Part shown: positions 8,648 through 16,907 of the stretch, piece by piece
Layout: every line of letters starts with the position of its first letter
How positions within the stretch are numbered: the stretch's first letter is position 1
Assembly (NCBI GenBank): GCA_038529355.1
Contig: JBCBDU010000017.1
Span: 1-64,000, forward strand
Source of the DNA: CALBPI01 sp038529355
GTDB lineage: Bacteria > Pseudomonadota > Gammaproteobacteria > Steroidobacterales > Woeseiaceae
DNA length: 64,000 nucleotides
Direction of reading: 5' to 3'
The notes under the pieces: model-generated
Databases searched by the model: none
What the model saw: only the letters and a program-made list of their open reading frames with translations
Told to the model about the DNA's origin: nothing
Position numbers and translations under genes: made by a program

Positions 8648-8855
8648 ATAGCGGTATCCTCTCTTGGTTCTGATCGCGCAAACCCCCCAACAGGACGTTG
8701 CTGGCAAAGCATGCCATGATGAACAGAGCGGCTCACGTTGCATGATATATTGCTGGCACTCGGCCAGAGGCGAACAATATGGTCCCAGAGGGCGAGCGAG
8801 TTCATTGACTGCCCGCAACTACGCGCGACAGTAACGTCAGGAAGCGGACTATCGC

Positions 8856-9317
8856 GTGACTGCATTCACCGAAAGCGACAAAACCTACATGCGCGAAGCG
8901 CTGCGACTGGCAGCTGCCGCTGGCGACGCTGCAGAAGTGCCGGTGGGTGCTGTGTTGGTGCACGATGACAACATCATCGGTGTGGGCAGCAACGCGCCCA
9001 TTGCCACACAGGATGCAAGCGCGCACGCTGAAATACTCGCGTTGCGCGATGCAGGCGCCCGCAGCGGCAACTACCGGTTTCCGGGCAGCCGGCTCTTTGT
9101 GACGCTGGAGCCGTGCATGATGTGCGCCGGTGCGTTGGTGCACGCGCGTGTTGCCGAGGTGATATTCGCAGCGTCCGATCCAAAGAGTGGTGTGGCTGGC
9201 GGCGCAACGGATCTGTCGGCCGGTCATTGGCTGAATCATCAGGTGCGCTATCGCGGCGGCTTGCTCCGCGGCGATGCTGCGCAATTGTTGGTCGGTTTCT
9301 TCAAGGCGCGGCGTTAG
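8856..9317 (+). CDS. tadA: tRNA-specific adenosine deaminase
   Basis: Deaminates A34 to inosine in the anticodon of tRNA-Arg(ACG). The 153-residue protein has the cytidine/deoxycytidylate deaminase zinc site: HAE (residues about 57-59, catalytic Glu) and PCMMC (about 87-91), plus a C-terminal basic helix ending FFKARR. Starts with GTG; AGGAAG lies upstream at a slightly long distance. In many gammaproteobacteria tadA lies between guaA and mltF, and both are found here with inserted genes on either side. Function well supported. Confidence 0.95.
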   Translation: MTAFTESDKTYMREALRLAAAAGDAAEVPVGAVLVHDDNIIGVGSNAPIATQDASAHAEILALRDAGARSGNYRFPGSRLFVTLEPCMMCAGALVHARVAEVIFAASDPKSGVAGGATDLSAGHWLNHQVRYRGGLLRGDAAQLLVGFFKARR

Positions 9318-9327
9318 CGTGAGGGAC

Positions 9328-9819
9328 ATGCAGGCAACGATTCGAACAGGTCGGCAAAGCGACTTGCAAGCGCTGCTTGCACTGGTGCCCGGGCTGGCAG
9401 ATTTTCCACTGCCGGCCAATCGCCAGCCTGAACACCTATGGGCCGCCGATGCGGCATTGTTGCGCCAGCATTTCGCCGGTGAAACCGCGCACTCAAGGGT
9501 GTTGGTTGCTGCTGCCAATGATGGCGACGCTGTACTCGGCTTTGCGCTGTTCACGCTGGGTAAGGAGATGCTCAGTGGTGAGCCCAGTGCGCATCTGGAG
9601 GCGATCGTTGTTGCTGCGGCCGGGCGTGGCCAGGGTCTGGGTCGCGCATTGCTCGCGCAGGTCGAGAGACTGGCGGTCCAAGAGGGTGCCCGGTCTCTGA
9701 CGTTGCATGCGTTCAGCACCAATCAGCGCGCAAGAGGCCTGTATGAATCAGTTGGTTTCGATGCTGAACTCATCCGCTACTCGAAGCCGCTTGCGCACGA
9801 GCCGACGCGTGAAGAGTAA
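9328..9819 (+). CDS. GNAT-family N-acetyltransferase
   Basis: A 163-residue acetyl-CoA-dependent acyltransferase. The acetyl-CoA binding loop is AAGRGQGLGRALL, preceded by the AHLEAIVV strand and followed by LTLHAFSTNQRARGLYESVGF, the classic motif B with the NxRARxLYExxGF pattern. The substrate cannot be inferred. The ATG at 9328 has GAGGG just upstream; a GTG at 9319 is an alternative. It begins ten bases after tadA and is probably co-transcribed. Its last 72 bases overlap the 3' end of the gene on the opposite strand. Confidence 0.9.
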   Translation: MQATIRTGRQSDLQALLALVPGLADFPLPANRQPEHLWAADAALLRQHFAGETAHSRVLVAAANDGDAVLGFALFTLGKEMLSGEPSAHLEAIVVAAAGRGQGLGRALLAQVERLAVQEGARSLTLHAFSTNQRARGLYESVGFDAELIRYSKPLAHEPTREE

Positions 9820-10512
9820 CGCGAGCGCGACGATACTCAGTGCGCCACCCGCGCCGCCGCCGCCTTCGTTGCTAATCACGATAACTGGATCACCAACGCT
9901 GTCGTTGTTAACACTCTCCAACGGCAAGTCGAACAGGCGCGCCGATTCTGCCGGACCAAACTCAGCAACGAGTCGGCCATCGAAATCGTCGTACAACTCG
10001 ATCAGCACATCGTAGTAGCCTGTCGGGAAACCCGAGATCAGATCAGTGTCGTAAAAATACGAATCGTTGCCACTGGCGCCGAAAATATCGAATACGTTGG
10101 TTTCGCCATATTCGATCCAGTCGCCACCTTCCAGGCTCAGGTACAACACAGCAAATACGTTGGCACCGTCGTATATCGTATCGGCGTCGAACGTCACCTC
10201 GATCCGGGTGAAAAAGCCATCGCCATCGAAATCATCGAAAATTTGCGCGTCCGCATCGAAAATCCAGAAGTCCTGATTGATCGATTCGCTGGCCGCACTG
10301 CGCGACTTGCGTGTGCGCGCTTCACCTTTGCCCGCAACGACCGGTCCCTTCAGCGTTTTCTCGGCAGCCGGTTCAGTCACTGCCTTGTCGGTCACCAGAC
10401 CTTGACGGACTGACGTCAGCGGGTCAGCTTCGTGGGTTGGGTTCGCAAAAGCGCTACCAAAGGCGCATGCAGCGCTGGCAAGGATCGCGATTCGGAAATG
10501 TCGGTGCGTCAT
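9748..10512 (-). CDS. Choice-of-anchor-H-like exported protein with GlyGly-CTERM signal
   Basis: A 254-residue exported protein. Signal peptide MTHRHFRIAILASAACAFGSAFA; then a low-complexity linker; then a beta-rich domain (about 80-200) rich in Asp/Gly/aromatic residues such as DDFDGDGFFTRIEVTFDAD and LYLSLEGGDW, as in choice-of-anchor H proteins. The C-terminus has NEGGGGAGGAL, a hydrophobic helix and FTRRLVRKRLR: a GlyGly-CTERM sorting signal, normally cut by rhombosortase and exported by type II secretion. About ten residues follow the basic cluster, longer than usual, in the part that overlaps the GNAT gene. No rhombosortase gene is in the window. Role unknown. Confidence 0.75.
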   Translation of the reverse strand: MTHRHFRIAILASAACAFGSAFANPTHEADPLTSVRQGLVTDKAVTEPAAEKTLKGPVVAGKGEARTRKSRSAASESINQDFWIFDADAQIFDDFDGDGFFTRIEVTFDADTIYDGANVFAVLYLSLEGGDWIEYGETNVFDIFGASGNDSYFYDTDLISGFPTGYYDVLIELYDDFDGRLVAEFGPAESARLFDLPLESVNNDSVGDPVIVISNEGGGGAGGALSIVALALLFTRRLVRKRLRVADEFSIETN

Positions 10513-10584
10513 GTTGATGCTCCTGTTGCAGGTTCGGAAGCATTACAACGTATGGCGCATGAACCGAGCCTGAATGGCTGCCAG

Positions 10585-12000
10585 TCACGAGGTTTCGCGC
10601 TGTTCCGTCGACGCAATTTCGAAGGTTGGGTCGTCTTCTGGCGCTGGCTGATCCGCGTTCTGCCGCTCGAGCCAGCGCAGAATCGCGTGGTAGTTGCGAA
10701 TGTTGTCGACGTAGGTCACCGCTTCCCAACCTCGCGCGTAGCCATATTCGAGCTGCTGGTACCATTTTTTGCGAGCCAGCAACGGTAACGCTGCGCGTAC
10801 ATCGACCCAGCGGTTCGGGTTGCCACGCTGCATCTCGACGATTTTTCTTGCGTCTTTCAGGTGGAAATAGCCGACGTTGTATGCGGCCAGCGCCATCCAG
10901 GTGCGGTCGGGCTCCGGGATGTCATCGCCAAGCCGGGTTTTGAGACGTGCAAAAAACCGCGCACCGCCGTCAATGCTGCTGGCAGGATCGGCACGATCTT
11001 CGATGCCCAGGTAATCGGCTGTTGCGCGTGTCAGCATCATGATGCCGCGCACGCCTGTCGGTGAGACGGCGCTCGAGCGCCAATGCGACTCCTGGTAGCC
11101 GATCGCGGCCAGCAGCTGCCAGTCTTGCTCGGTTGCAGCAGCGGCGGATTCGAACAGCGTGCGATAGCGCGGCAGCCGGCTGTCGTAGTGGCGGATAAAG
11201 CTGCGGGTGCCGACGTAGTCAAACTCGTCATTGTGGCCGTAGTAGCGATCGAGGATCTGCGTGAGCTGGCCGTTGCGTCGCACTTTTTGCAGGTACTGGT
11301 TAGCTCGATCGCGCAGCGAACTGTCAGTGCCGCGCGGAAATGCCCACGCGATTGAATCAGCGACCTCCAAATCCAGACCAATGCGCAGCTCCGGGTGGAA
11401 ATGGCGGTTAATACTGAAGTCTGTTGAGTCTGCAACGGTGTAGTCGATGTCGCCATCAGCAACGGCGGCCAGCAAGTCCGCGGACTCGATCGTGTCGTCG
11501 GCCCGCCAGGTCAGCATGGGCGTTTCGCTTTCGAGGGCGCGCAACGTTTCTGCATGACTGGAGCCATCCATAACGACAATATCGCTGTCCAGGATGTCAC
11601 CAATATCCTGCGGCTTGCCGGTGCCGCGACGGTAGATAAGATGTTGCTCAACCTGCTGATAGGGTTGGGAAAACATCGCTTGTTGCAAGCGCTGTTCGGT
11701 GATTGATAGCCCGGCTGCGACGATATGCGCGCGACCGGACGCAATTGCCGGAATCAACTCGGCAACGCTTTCGACCGGTTGCATGTCCAGGCGAACGCCA
11801 AGCTCCTCGGCAAATCCGCGCATCAGATCGTACTCAGGTCCGGTCGGTCCGCGCCGACCGATGTAATAGGTGGTCGGCGCGTTGCGCGTGGCAACGCGCA
11901 GCTCACCGAGCGTTAACACCTGGTCGAGGTAGTTTGGCGCAAAGCGCGGCGTTGTGAGCAAGCCGAGGCTCACCATCGCAAGGCAAACACGCGCAATCAT
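10585..12000 (-). CDS. mltF: Membrane-bound lytic murein transglycosylase F
   Basis: Cleaves glycan strands of peptidoglycan in the periplasm to give 1,6-anhydro products. 471 residues: N-terminal hydrophobic export segment, an ABC-transporter substrate-binding-like regulatory domain (about 30-260, beginning LGELRVATRNAPTTYY), and a C-terminal lysozyme-like SLT domain (about 280-430) with catalytic Glu in AAIGYQESHWRSSAVS and the motifs GVRGIMMLT and ALAAYNVGYFH. A TATAAT box on the minus strand at 12048-12053 is a candidate -10, although its -35 is weak. Sits next to ffs and downstream of tadA, the usual gammaproteobacterial neighbourhood. Confidence 0.96.
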   Translation of the reverse strand: MIARVCLAMVSLGLLTTPRFAPNYLDQVLTLGELRVATRNAPTTYYIGRRGPTGPEYDLMRGFAEELGVRLDMQPVESVAELIPAIASGRAHIVAAGLSITEQRLQQAMFSQPYQQVEQHLIYRRGTGKPQDIGDILDSDIVVMDGSSHAETLRALESETPMLTWRADDTIESADLLAAVADGDIDYTVADSTDFSINRHFHPELRIGLDLEVADSIAWAFPRGTDSSLRDRANQYLQKVRRNGQLTQILDRYYGHNDEFDYVGTRSFIRHYDSRLPRYRTLFESAAAATEQDWQLLAAIGYQESHWRSSAVSPTGVRGIMMLTRATADYLGIEDRADPASSIDGGARFFARLKTRLGDDIPEPDRTWMALAAYNVGYFHLKDARKIVEMQRGNPNRWVDVRAALPLLARKKWYQQLEYGYARGWEAVTYVDNIRNYHAILRWLERQNADQPAPEDDPTFEIASTEQRETS

Positions 12001-12047
12001 TGGCAGACCTGCTGCGCGTGATGTAGGTCGAACCTGAACATGTGGCC

Positions 12048-12053
12048 ATTATA
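12048..12053 (-). promoter_or_regulatory. Candidate -10 box of mltF
   Basis: Perfect TATAAT on the minus strand, 48 bases before the mltF start codon. No good -35 hexamer at 16-18 bases, so this is tentative. Confidence 0.4.
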
Positions 12054-12125
12054 GCTTGGAATGCCCATGCAATTCGGTGACGGCAGGGGGTGATTCCTGT
12101 GGCGTGGCCTGAGATACTACGCGCT

Positions 12126-12231
12126 GGCTCGCGCCGGCTGCCTCGCGACGATCAGCCGTGAACCCCGTCAGGCCCGGAAGGGAGCAGCGGCAGCGGTCAC
12201 ATCGGGTGCCGGGGATTAGCTGGCGCGGGCC
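12126..12231 (+). ncRNA. ffs: Signal recognition particle 4.5S RNA (small bacterial type)
   Basis: The conserved apical domain is present: GTCAGGCCCGGAAGGGAGCA with the GGAA tetraloop, symmetric and asymmetric internal loops (AGCAGC on the 3' side), and the GTGCCGGGG...AGCTGG 3' strand. The ends were set by pairing GGCTCGCGC (12126-12134) with GCGCGGGCC (12223-12231), one G-U pair, giving about 106 nt. A GATACT-like -10 ends about eight bases before the 5' end. Together with Ffh it targets inner-membrane proteins. Located just before dnaX, as in Pseudomonas-like genomes. Ends may be off by a few bases. Confidence 0.95.
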
Positions 12232-12291
12232 TTATCGACTAACCGATGCCATTCGTGGCCGGTTGATGCTCTGAAGGATACGATCAACTCC

Positions 12292-13983
12292 ATGAGTTAC
12301 CTGGTTCTTGCCAGAAAATGGCGGCCGCACACGTTTGCCGACGTCGTCGGTCAGCAGCACGTCCTGAAAGCATTGGCGCACTCGCTTGATAACAATCGAC
12401 TGCACCACGCTTATCTGTTCGCCGGCACGCGCGGTGTTGGCAAAACCACACTAGCGCGTATTCTGGCGAAAGCGTTGAACTGCGAGCAGGGTGTCTCGGC
12501 GGAACCGTGTGGTACCTGCAGTGCCTGTGTCGAGATCGACGAAGGTCGTTTTGTTGACCTGATCGAGGTTGATGCGGCATCACGTACCAAAGTCGATGAC
12601 ACGCGCGAGTTACTCGACAATGTGCAGTATGCGGCGACGCGGGGCCGCTTTAAGGTCTACCTGATCGATGAAGTTCATATGCTGTCGACGCATTCCTTCA
12701 ACGCGCTGCTGAAGACACTTGAAGAGCCGCCAGAGCATGTGAAATTTCTGCTGGCGACGACCGACCCGCAAAAATTGCCGGTCACAGTGCTCTCGCGCTG
12801 TCTGCAGTTTAATCTGAAGCGTCTGACGCCAGCCGAGATCAGCGGCCGGCTGCGTGACATTGCCACGGCTGAAGGCGTCGATGCGGAGGAGGCAGCGCTG
12901 GCGCTGCTGGCGCGCGCGGCCGACGGCAGTCTGCGCGACTCGCTGAGCCTTGCCGATCAGGCGATAGCGTTTGGTGGCGGCAAACTAGTCGAACAGGATG
13001 TCGCGAGCATGCTCGGGGCAATGGATCGGCAGCAGGTAACCGCGTTGTTGCAGAGCCTGGCAGATCACGACGGGGATGCGTTGCTGAACGTCATTGCGGA
13101 GGTGGATGCGCAGTTTCCGGACTATGCGCGCCTACTCGATGATTTGGCCGAGCGCCTCTCGGCGCTGGCCGTGTTCCATGCGACCGGTGCGTGCGATGAC
13201 GACGATGAACAGCAGCAACTTGCGGACCTCGCAGGATTGATCAGTCCGGCAGATGCGCAGTTGTATTACCAGATTGCATTACACGGCAAGCGTGATTTGC
13301 CGTTGGCCCCACAACCGCGCGTTGGTATCGAAATGACGCTGCTGCGCATGTTGGCGTTTACGCCGGGCGATGACAGCGCAACGAACAGTGCGATCCCTGG
13401 CGGAAACCCATCCAGTGGCGCAACAACGAGCCGTGGACCGCAGACCGCACCAGCAGCGGCTGCGGTCGCATCACAATCACGCGCAGGTCCGGCCAAACAG
13501 CCGCCAGGCGCCGCTGCGCCGCCGCAACGCAACGAAGCGCCGGAGGGTGTCGGATCCACGTGGCACCGCACCGTCGGGCAGCTTGAGCTGAGCGGCTTCA
13601 CGCGTCTGCTCGCAGCCAACTGTGCGTGCATTGAAGAGACCGATACGCACGTAAGCCTGGCGCTGGATAAGCGCAGCGAGTCGATGTTAACGCCCGCTCG
13701 CGAGCAGGAAATTGGCAATGCTATGCGCGCGCATCTGGGGCGTGATGTGACGGTTACGGTAACCATAGAGGGTCAGACTGCGGCGCCGACGCCGGTGCAG
13801 ATGGCACACAATGATGCGCGGCGAAAGACACAAGACGCGCAACAGACGCTTGAGGAGGACGCCGGCATCGCGGCGATGAAAAAACTCTTTGATGCCGAAG
13901 TGGATCCGGAGTCCATTCAGCTGGTGGGCGATAAGGCGGCCAATCCGACCGCGCGCTCACAAGACTCGGCCGGTGGCGAATAG
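12292..13983 (+). CDS. dnaX: DNA polymerase III subunit tau/gamma
   Basis: Clamp-loader ATPase of the replicative polymerase, 563 residues. Walker A GTRGVGKT (about 45-52), four zinc cysteines in CEQG...PCGTCSAC (about 64-79), Walker B VYLIDEVHML, sensor 1 region LLATTDPQKLP, and the SRC arginine finger (LSRCLQF). Domain III lies at about 240-370, then a Pro/Ala/Gln-rich linker, then the tau-specific domain (about 420-545). No canonical A-AAA-AAG slippery heptamer is seen, so a separate gamma form by E. coli-style frameshifting is not supported. First gene of dnaX-ybaB-recR. Confidence 0.98.
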   Translation: MSYLVLARKWRPHTFADVVGQQHVLKALAHSLDNNRLHHAYLFAGTRGVGKTTLARILAKALNCEQGVSAEPCGTCSACVEIDEGRFVDLIEVDAASRTKVDDTRELLDNVQYAATRGRFKVYLIDEVHMLSTHSFNALLKTLEEPPEHVKFLLATTDPQKLPVTVLSRCLQFNLKRLTPAEISGRLRDIATAEGVDAEEAALALLARAADGSLRDSLSLADQAIAFGGGKLVEQDVASMLGAMDRQQVTALLQSLADHDGDALLNVIAEVDAQFPDYARLLDDLAERLSALAVFHATGACDDDDEQQQLADLAGLISPADAQLYYQIALHGKRDLPLAPQPRVGIEMTLLRMLAFTPGDDSATNSAIPGGNPSSGATTSRGPQTAPAAAAVASQSRAGPAKQPPGAAAPPQRNEAPEGVGSTWHRTVGQLELSGFTRLLAANCACIEETDTHVSLALDKRSESMLTPAREQEIGNAMRAHLGRDVTVTVTIEGQTAAPTPVQMAHNDARRKTQDAQQTLEEDAGIAAMKKLFDAEVDPESIQLVGDKAANPTARSQDSAGGE

Positions 13984-14019
13984 TCGCAACAACGGCACGC
14001 CCAAACGATTGGAGAAGAC

Positions 14020-14346
14020 ATGATGAAAGGTGGTATCGGCCAGTTGATGAAGCAGGCCAAACAGATGCAGGAGAACATGCAAAAGGCGCAGGAGGAGCTT
14101 GCGCGCACGGAAGTGACCGGTGAGTCCGGCGCCGGATTGGTCAAGGTGACCATGACGTGCAAGCACGAGGTTCGCGGCATCAAGATCGACGACAGCCTGC
14201 TCGGTGAGGACCGCGATATGCTCGAAGACCTGCTCGCGGCTGGCTTCAACGATGCGTTGCGTAACGCAGAAGCCATTTCGCAGGAAAAGATGGCAGGTAT
14301 GGCCGGCGGGTTGGATCTGCCGGCAGGCATGAAACTGCCGTTTTAG
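14020..14346 (+). CDS. ybaB: YbaB/EbfC family nucleoid-associated protein
   Basis: A 108-residue DNA-binding protein that forms tweezer-like dimers. The N-terminal amphipathic helix (MKGGIGQLMKQAKQMQENMQ), the central beta-strands (VTMTCKHEVRGIKID) and the C-terminal Gly/Met-rich tail (MAGMAGGLDLPAGMKLPF) are diagnostic. GGAGA precedes the two adjacent ATG codons; either may start the protein. Lies between dnaX and recR as in most proteobacteria and is probably co-transcribed; linked to recombination and replication by context. Confidence 0.96.
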   Translation: MMKGGIGQLMKQAKQMQENMQKAQEELARTEVTGESGAGLVKVTMTCKHEVRGIKIDDSLLGEDRDMLEDLLAAGFNDALRNAEAISQEKMAGMAGGLDLPAGMKLPF

Positions 14347-14355
14347 GCATCGCTG

Positions 14356-14961
14356 ATGGCCTTCACGCCGCTGCTTACCGATCTCATCGACGCGTTGCGT
14401 TGCTTGCCCGGCGTCGGGCAAAAAACGGCACAGCGGATGGCGTTTGCGTTACTTGAGCGCGACCGCACTGCTGCGACAACGCTGGCGGCCAGCATTCAGA
14501 GCGCAGCCTTGGGTATTGGTCAGTGCGAGCGTTGCCGGATGTTCGCGGAAGCCGATTTGTGCCCGATGTGTGCGGACCCTGCGCGCGATGCGGCGCTGCT
14601 GTGCATCCTGGAGTCTCCAGCAGATGTGTTGGCTATCGATGCGGCAACCGGGTTTCGCGGCAGGTATTTCGTTTTGATGGGACATCTGTCGCCACTTGAC
14701 GGCATTGGTCCGGACGAGCTCGGTTTGGACAAGCTGACCGCGTTGTTGCAATCAGGCGTTGTCAAGGAGGCGATCATCGCAACGAACCCGACCGTCGAGG
14801 GTGATGCCACAGCACATTTCATTGCTGAGCTGGCACAGCGCTTCGGCGTCTCCGCCAGTCGTATCGCGCACGGTGTGCCCGTTGGCGGTGAGCTTGAATA
14901 CGTCGACGGTGGCACGTTGTCGCACGCGTTCACCGGGCGAAGACCTGTCTCGGCACCATAG
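14356..14961 (+). CDS. recR: Recombination protein RecR
   Basis: With RecO (and RecF) it loads RecA at gapped DNA. 201 residues: N-terminal helix-hairpin-helix (LRCLPGVGQKTAQRMAF), four-cysteine zinc finger CERC...CPMC (about 56-72), Toprim domain with LLCILESPADVLAID and the acidic motif region, and the C-terminal Walker B-like part ending in GGELEYVDGGTLSHAFTGRR. Starts nine bases after the ybaB stop. Complete and normal in length. Confidence 0.97.
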   Translation: MAFTPLLTDLIDALRCLPGVGQKTAQRMAFALLERDRTAATTLAASIQSAALGIGQCERCRMFAEADLCPMCADPARDAALLCILESPADVLAIDAATGFRGRYFVLMGHLSPLDGIGPDELGLDKLTALLQSGVVKEAIIATNPTVEGDATAHFIAELAQRFGVSASRIAHGVPVGGELEYVDGGTLSHAFTGRRPVSAP

Positions 14962-14973
14962 GGAGCTCGTTGT

Positions 14974-15336
14974 ATGGCCGACACTGAACCTTGTCTGTTT
15001 TGCCGCATCGTTGCCGGTGACATTCCGGCAACGATTGCGTACTCGAACGAGCATGTTGTTGGGTTCAATGACATCAACCCGCAGGCGCCGGTGCACGTAC
15101 TGTTCGTGCCGCGCACGCACATATCAACAGTTAACGACATTGCCGATGATCAGGCATCCGTCGTCGGCCAATTGCTGCTTGCCGCACGTGACTATGCACG
15201 TGAAGCCGGTGTCTCTGATGAGGGTTTTCGATTAGTCATGAACTGCAACGAAAATGGCGGCCAAACGGTGTTTCACGTGCATCTGCATTTGCTGGCAGGG
15301 GCGCGCTTGCCCGGCGGTTTCGGCACGCGTCAGTAG
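14974..15336 (+). CDS. HIT family protein (HinT-like purine nucleoside phosphoramidase)
   Basis: A 120-residue histidine-triad protein. The catalytic triad is HVHLH near residue 101, and an N-terminal CLFC motif matches the zinc-binding variant of HinT. HINT enzymes hydrolyse AMP-lysine and aminoacyl-AMP type phosphoramidates. GGGAG stands before the ATG. Twelve bases after recR, so probably the last gene of the dnaX-ybaB-recR operon. Its stop overlaps the 3' end of rsgA by seven bases, tail to tail. Confidence 0.93.
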   Translation: MADTEPCLFCRIVAGDIPATIAYSNEHVVGFNDINPQAPVHVLFVPRTHISTVNDIADDQASVVGQLLLAARDYAREAGVSDEGFRLVMNCNENGGQTVFHVHLHLLAGARLPGGFGTRQ

Positions 15337-16256
15337 CGACCGGTGTTCAATTGGCGTGTCAGTTGCGCCAATCGCAGGTAGCTTGCATACCGGCGCTCGC
15401 TGATGCCACCGTCCGCTACCGCTTGCTTGACGGCGCAGCCGGGCTCGGAGCGATGGCGACAATTGGCAAAACGGCAACGCGCTGCGGCATCAGCGATCTC
15501 AACGAACCCTTCCGCAACGTCTGCCATGTTGGTGATGCTCGGCGCATAGTCGCGCACGCCAGGAGAGTCGATCAACGCAACACCATCTGGCGTTGTAACC
15601 AGTTGCGCAGCGACGGTCGTGTGTTTGCCTTCTTCGCTGGCCGTTGAGATCTCCCCGATACGCTGTATCGGCGCGCGACAGATCGCATTGATCAACGACG
15701 ACTTACCAACACCGGATTGCCCGACAAAAATGCTGCGTTTGCCACTGATAGCGTCGCGCAGCGCGTCAATACCGGATGGCGTTTTCGTGCTGGTTTGCAC
15801 TAACGGGTAACCGATATCGACATACGCCTGGGCGTCGTCGGGCAGTGGCGCCAGTTCGCATTTGTTCCATACCAGCAAGCCGGCGGCGCGCATCAATCGC
15901 GCCGCCGCAAGGTAGCGATCAACGATAAAGAAATCGGCTGCGGGTGCCGGACACGCGACGACGACAATCAATTCGACATTGGCGGCCAGAGTTTCCGGCC
16001 GGCCGCGGGCGTCGGGACGAACGAGCGTGTTGTCGCGATCAAGAATTTGCGTAATGACCCAGTCTTTCTCGCCCTCAAGGGCATTCGCTTCGACCCGATC
16101 GCCGGTGACCGGGCGCAGACGTTTACCCATCGTGCGCGCTTGTACAGCAACGCCTGGTGCGCTGTCTTCGATCAGTGCAAAGCGGCGCCCGAAGTTGGCG
16201 CTGACTCGCATCGTGGTTGTGCGGGTCGGAGTCTGTTCGCGTTGTTTGCGCTTCAT
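15330..16256 (-). CDS. rsgA: Small ribosomal subunit biogenesis GTPase RsgA
   Basis: Circularly permuted GTPase that checks late 30S assembly. 308 residues: N-terminal OB-fold (about 17-90), GTPase motifs in permuted order with G4 NKCE (about 131-134) before G1 GQSGVGKS (179-186) and G3 DSPGV, and a C-terminal zinc site with Cys/His in CRFANCRHRSEPGC. The ATG at 16256 is chosen because it gives the usual basic N-terminus; the frame extends upstream to 16508 but over orn. Divergent from orn with 87 bases between starts, a common pairing in gammaproteobacteria. Confidence 0.95.
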   Translation of the reverse strand: MKRKQREQTPTRTTTMRVSANFGRRFALIEDSAPGVAVQARTMGKRLRPVTGDRVEANALEGEKDWVITQILDRDNTLVRPDARGRPETLAANVELIVVVACPAPAADFFIVDRYLAAARLMRAAGLLVWNKCELAPLPDDAQAYVDIGYPLVQTSTKTPSGIDALRDAISGKRSIFVGQSGVGKSSLINAICRAPIQRIGEISTASEEGKHTTVAAQLVTTPDGVALIDSPGVRDYAPSITNMADVAEGFVEIADAAARCRFANCRHRSEPGCAVKQAVADGGISERRYASYLRLAQLTRQLNTGRY

Positions 16257-16343
16257 GCGGTGGAGTATGCCAGTGTGTCGCCGTTTGCGGACACTTGCAT
16301 GCGCCGCAGGCCGTGGACAAGGGGTTCTGATACAATTTCGCGT

Positions 16344-16907
16344 ATGACTGAACAGGCGACAACGGCGCAAAATGCGCGACTGATTTGGATCGATCTTGAG
16401 ATGACAGGCCTTGAGCCGGACCAGGATCGCATCATCGAAATTGCGACGATCGTAACCGATGCGGCATTGAATGAGATTGCCGTCGGACCCGTCGTGGCGA
16501 TCCATCAATCAGACGAGCGTCTTGCCGCGATGGATGAGTGGAATACCACGCAGCACGGTCGGTCCGGGTTAACCGAACGCGTGCGGCGCTCGACGGTCAA
16601 TGAGACTGAGGCGGAGCAACAAACGCTTGCGTTTCTGCGCGAGCATCTGGCGGCCGGTCAGTCACCAATGTGCGGTAACAGCATTTGCCAGGATCGGCGA
16701 TTCCTGGCGCGTTACATGCCCGAGTTAGAGGCCTTTTTTCATTATCGCAATCTGGATGTCAGCACGCTGAAAATCCTTGCCGGGTTGTGGCGTCCCGATG
16801 TGCTTGATGGCTTCAGCAAATCGGCGAACCATCTGGCACTCGACGATATTCGCGATTCAATCGCTGAACTGAACCACTATCGATCGCAATGGCTGCCGAC
16901 ACAGTAA
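16344..16907 (+). CDS. orn: Oligoribonuclease
   Basis: 3'-5' exonuclease that degrades 2-5 nt RNAs and pGpG, the breakdown product of cyclic di-GMP. 187 residues of the DnaQ/DEDDh fold: Exo I LIWIDLEMTGL, Exo II GNSICQDRRFL, and Exo III with His in NHLALDDIRDSI. Start ATG 16344 gives the family N-terminus; the frame is open further upstream, over rsgA. A TACAAT box at 16331-16336 is only seven bases before the ATG and no Shine-Dalgarno is visible, so a leaderless transcript is possible. Confidence 0.96.
   Translation: MTEQATTAQNARLIWIDLEMTGLEPDQDRIIEIATIVTDAALNEIAVGPVVAIHQSDERLAAMDEWNTTQHGRSGLTERVRRSTVNETEAEQQTLAFLREHLAAGQSPMCGNSICQDRRFLARYMPELEAFFHYRNLDVSTLKILAGLWRPDVLDGFSKSANHLALDDIRDSIAELNHYRSQWLPTQ

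Noticed and set aside
13876..13890. Run of A residues (ATGAAAAAACTC) near the 3' end of dnaX as a programmed frameshift site
   Set aside because: The codons are ATG-AAA-AAA, so the heptamer is G-AAA-AAA rather than A-AAA-AAG, and it is far from the normal gamma/tau junction; no downstream stem is evident.
16047..16343. N-terminal extension of orn
   Set aside because: It lies antisense to rsgA, has no family similarity, and the ATG at 16344 gives the known N-terminus.
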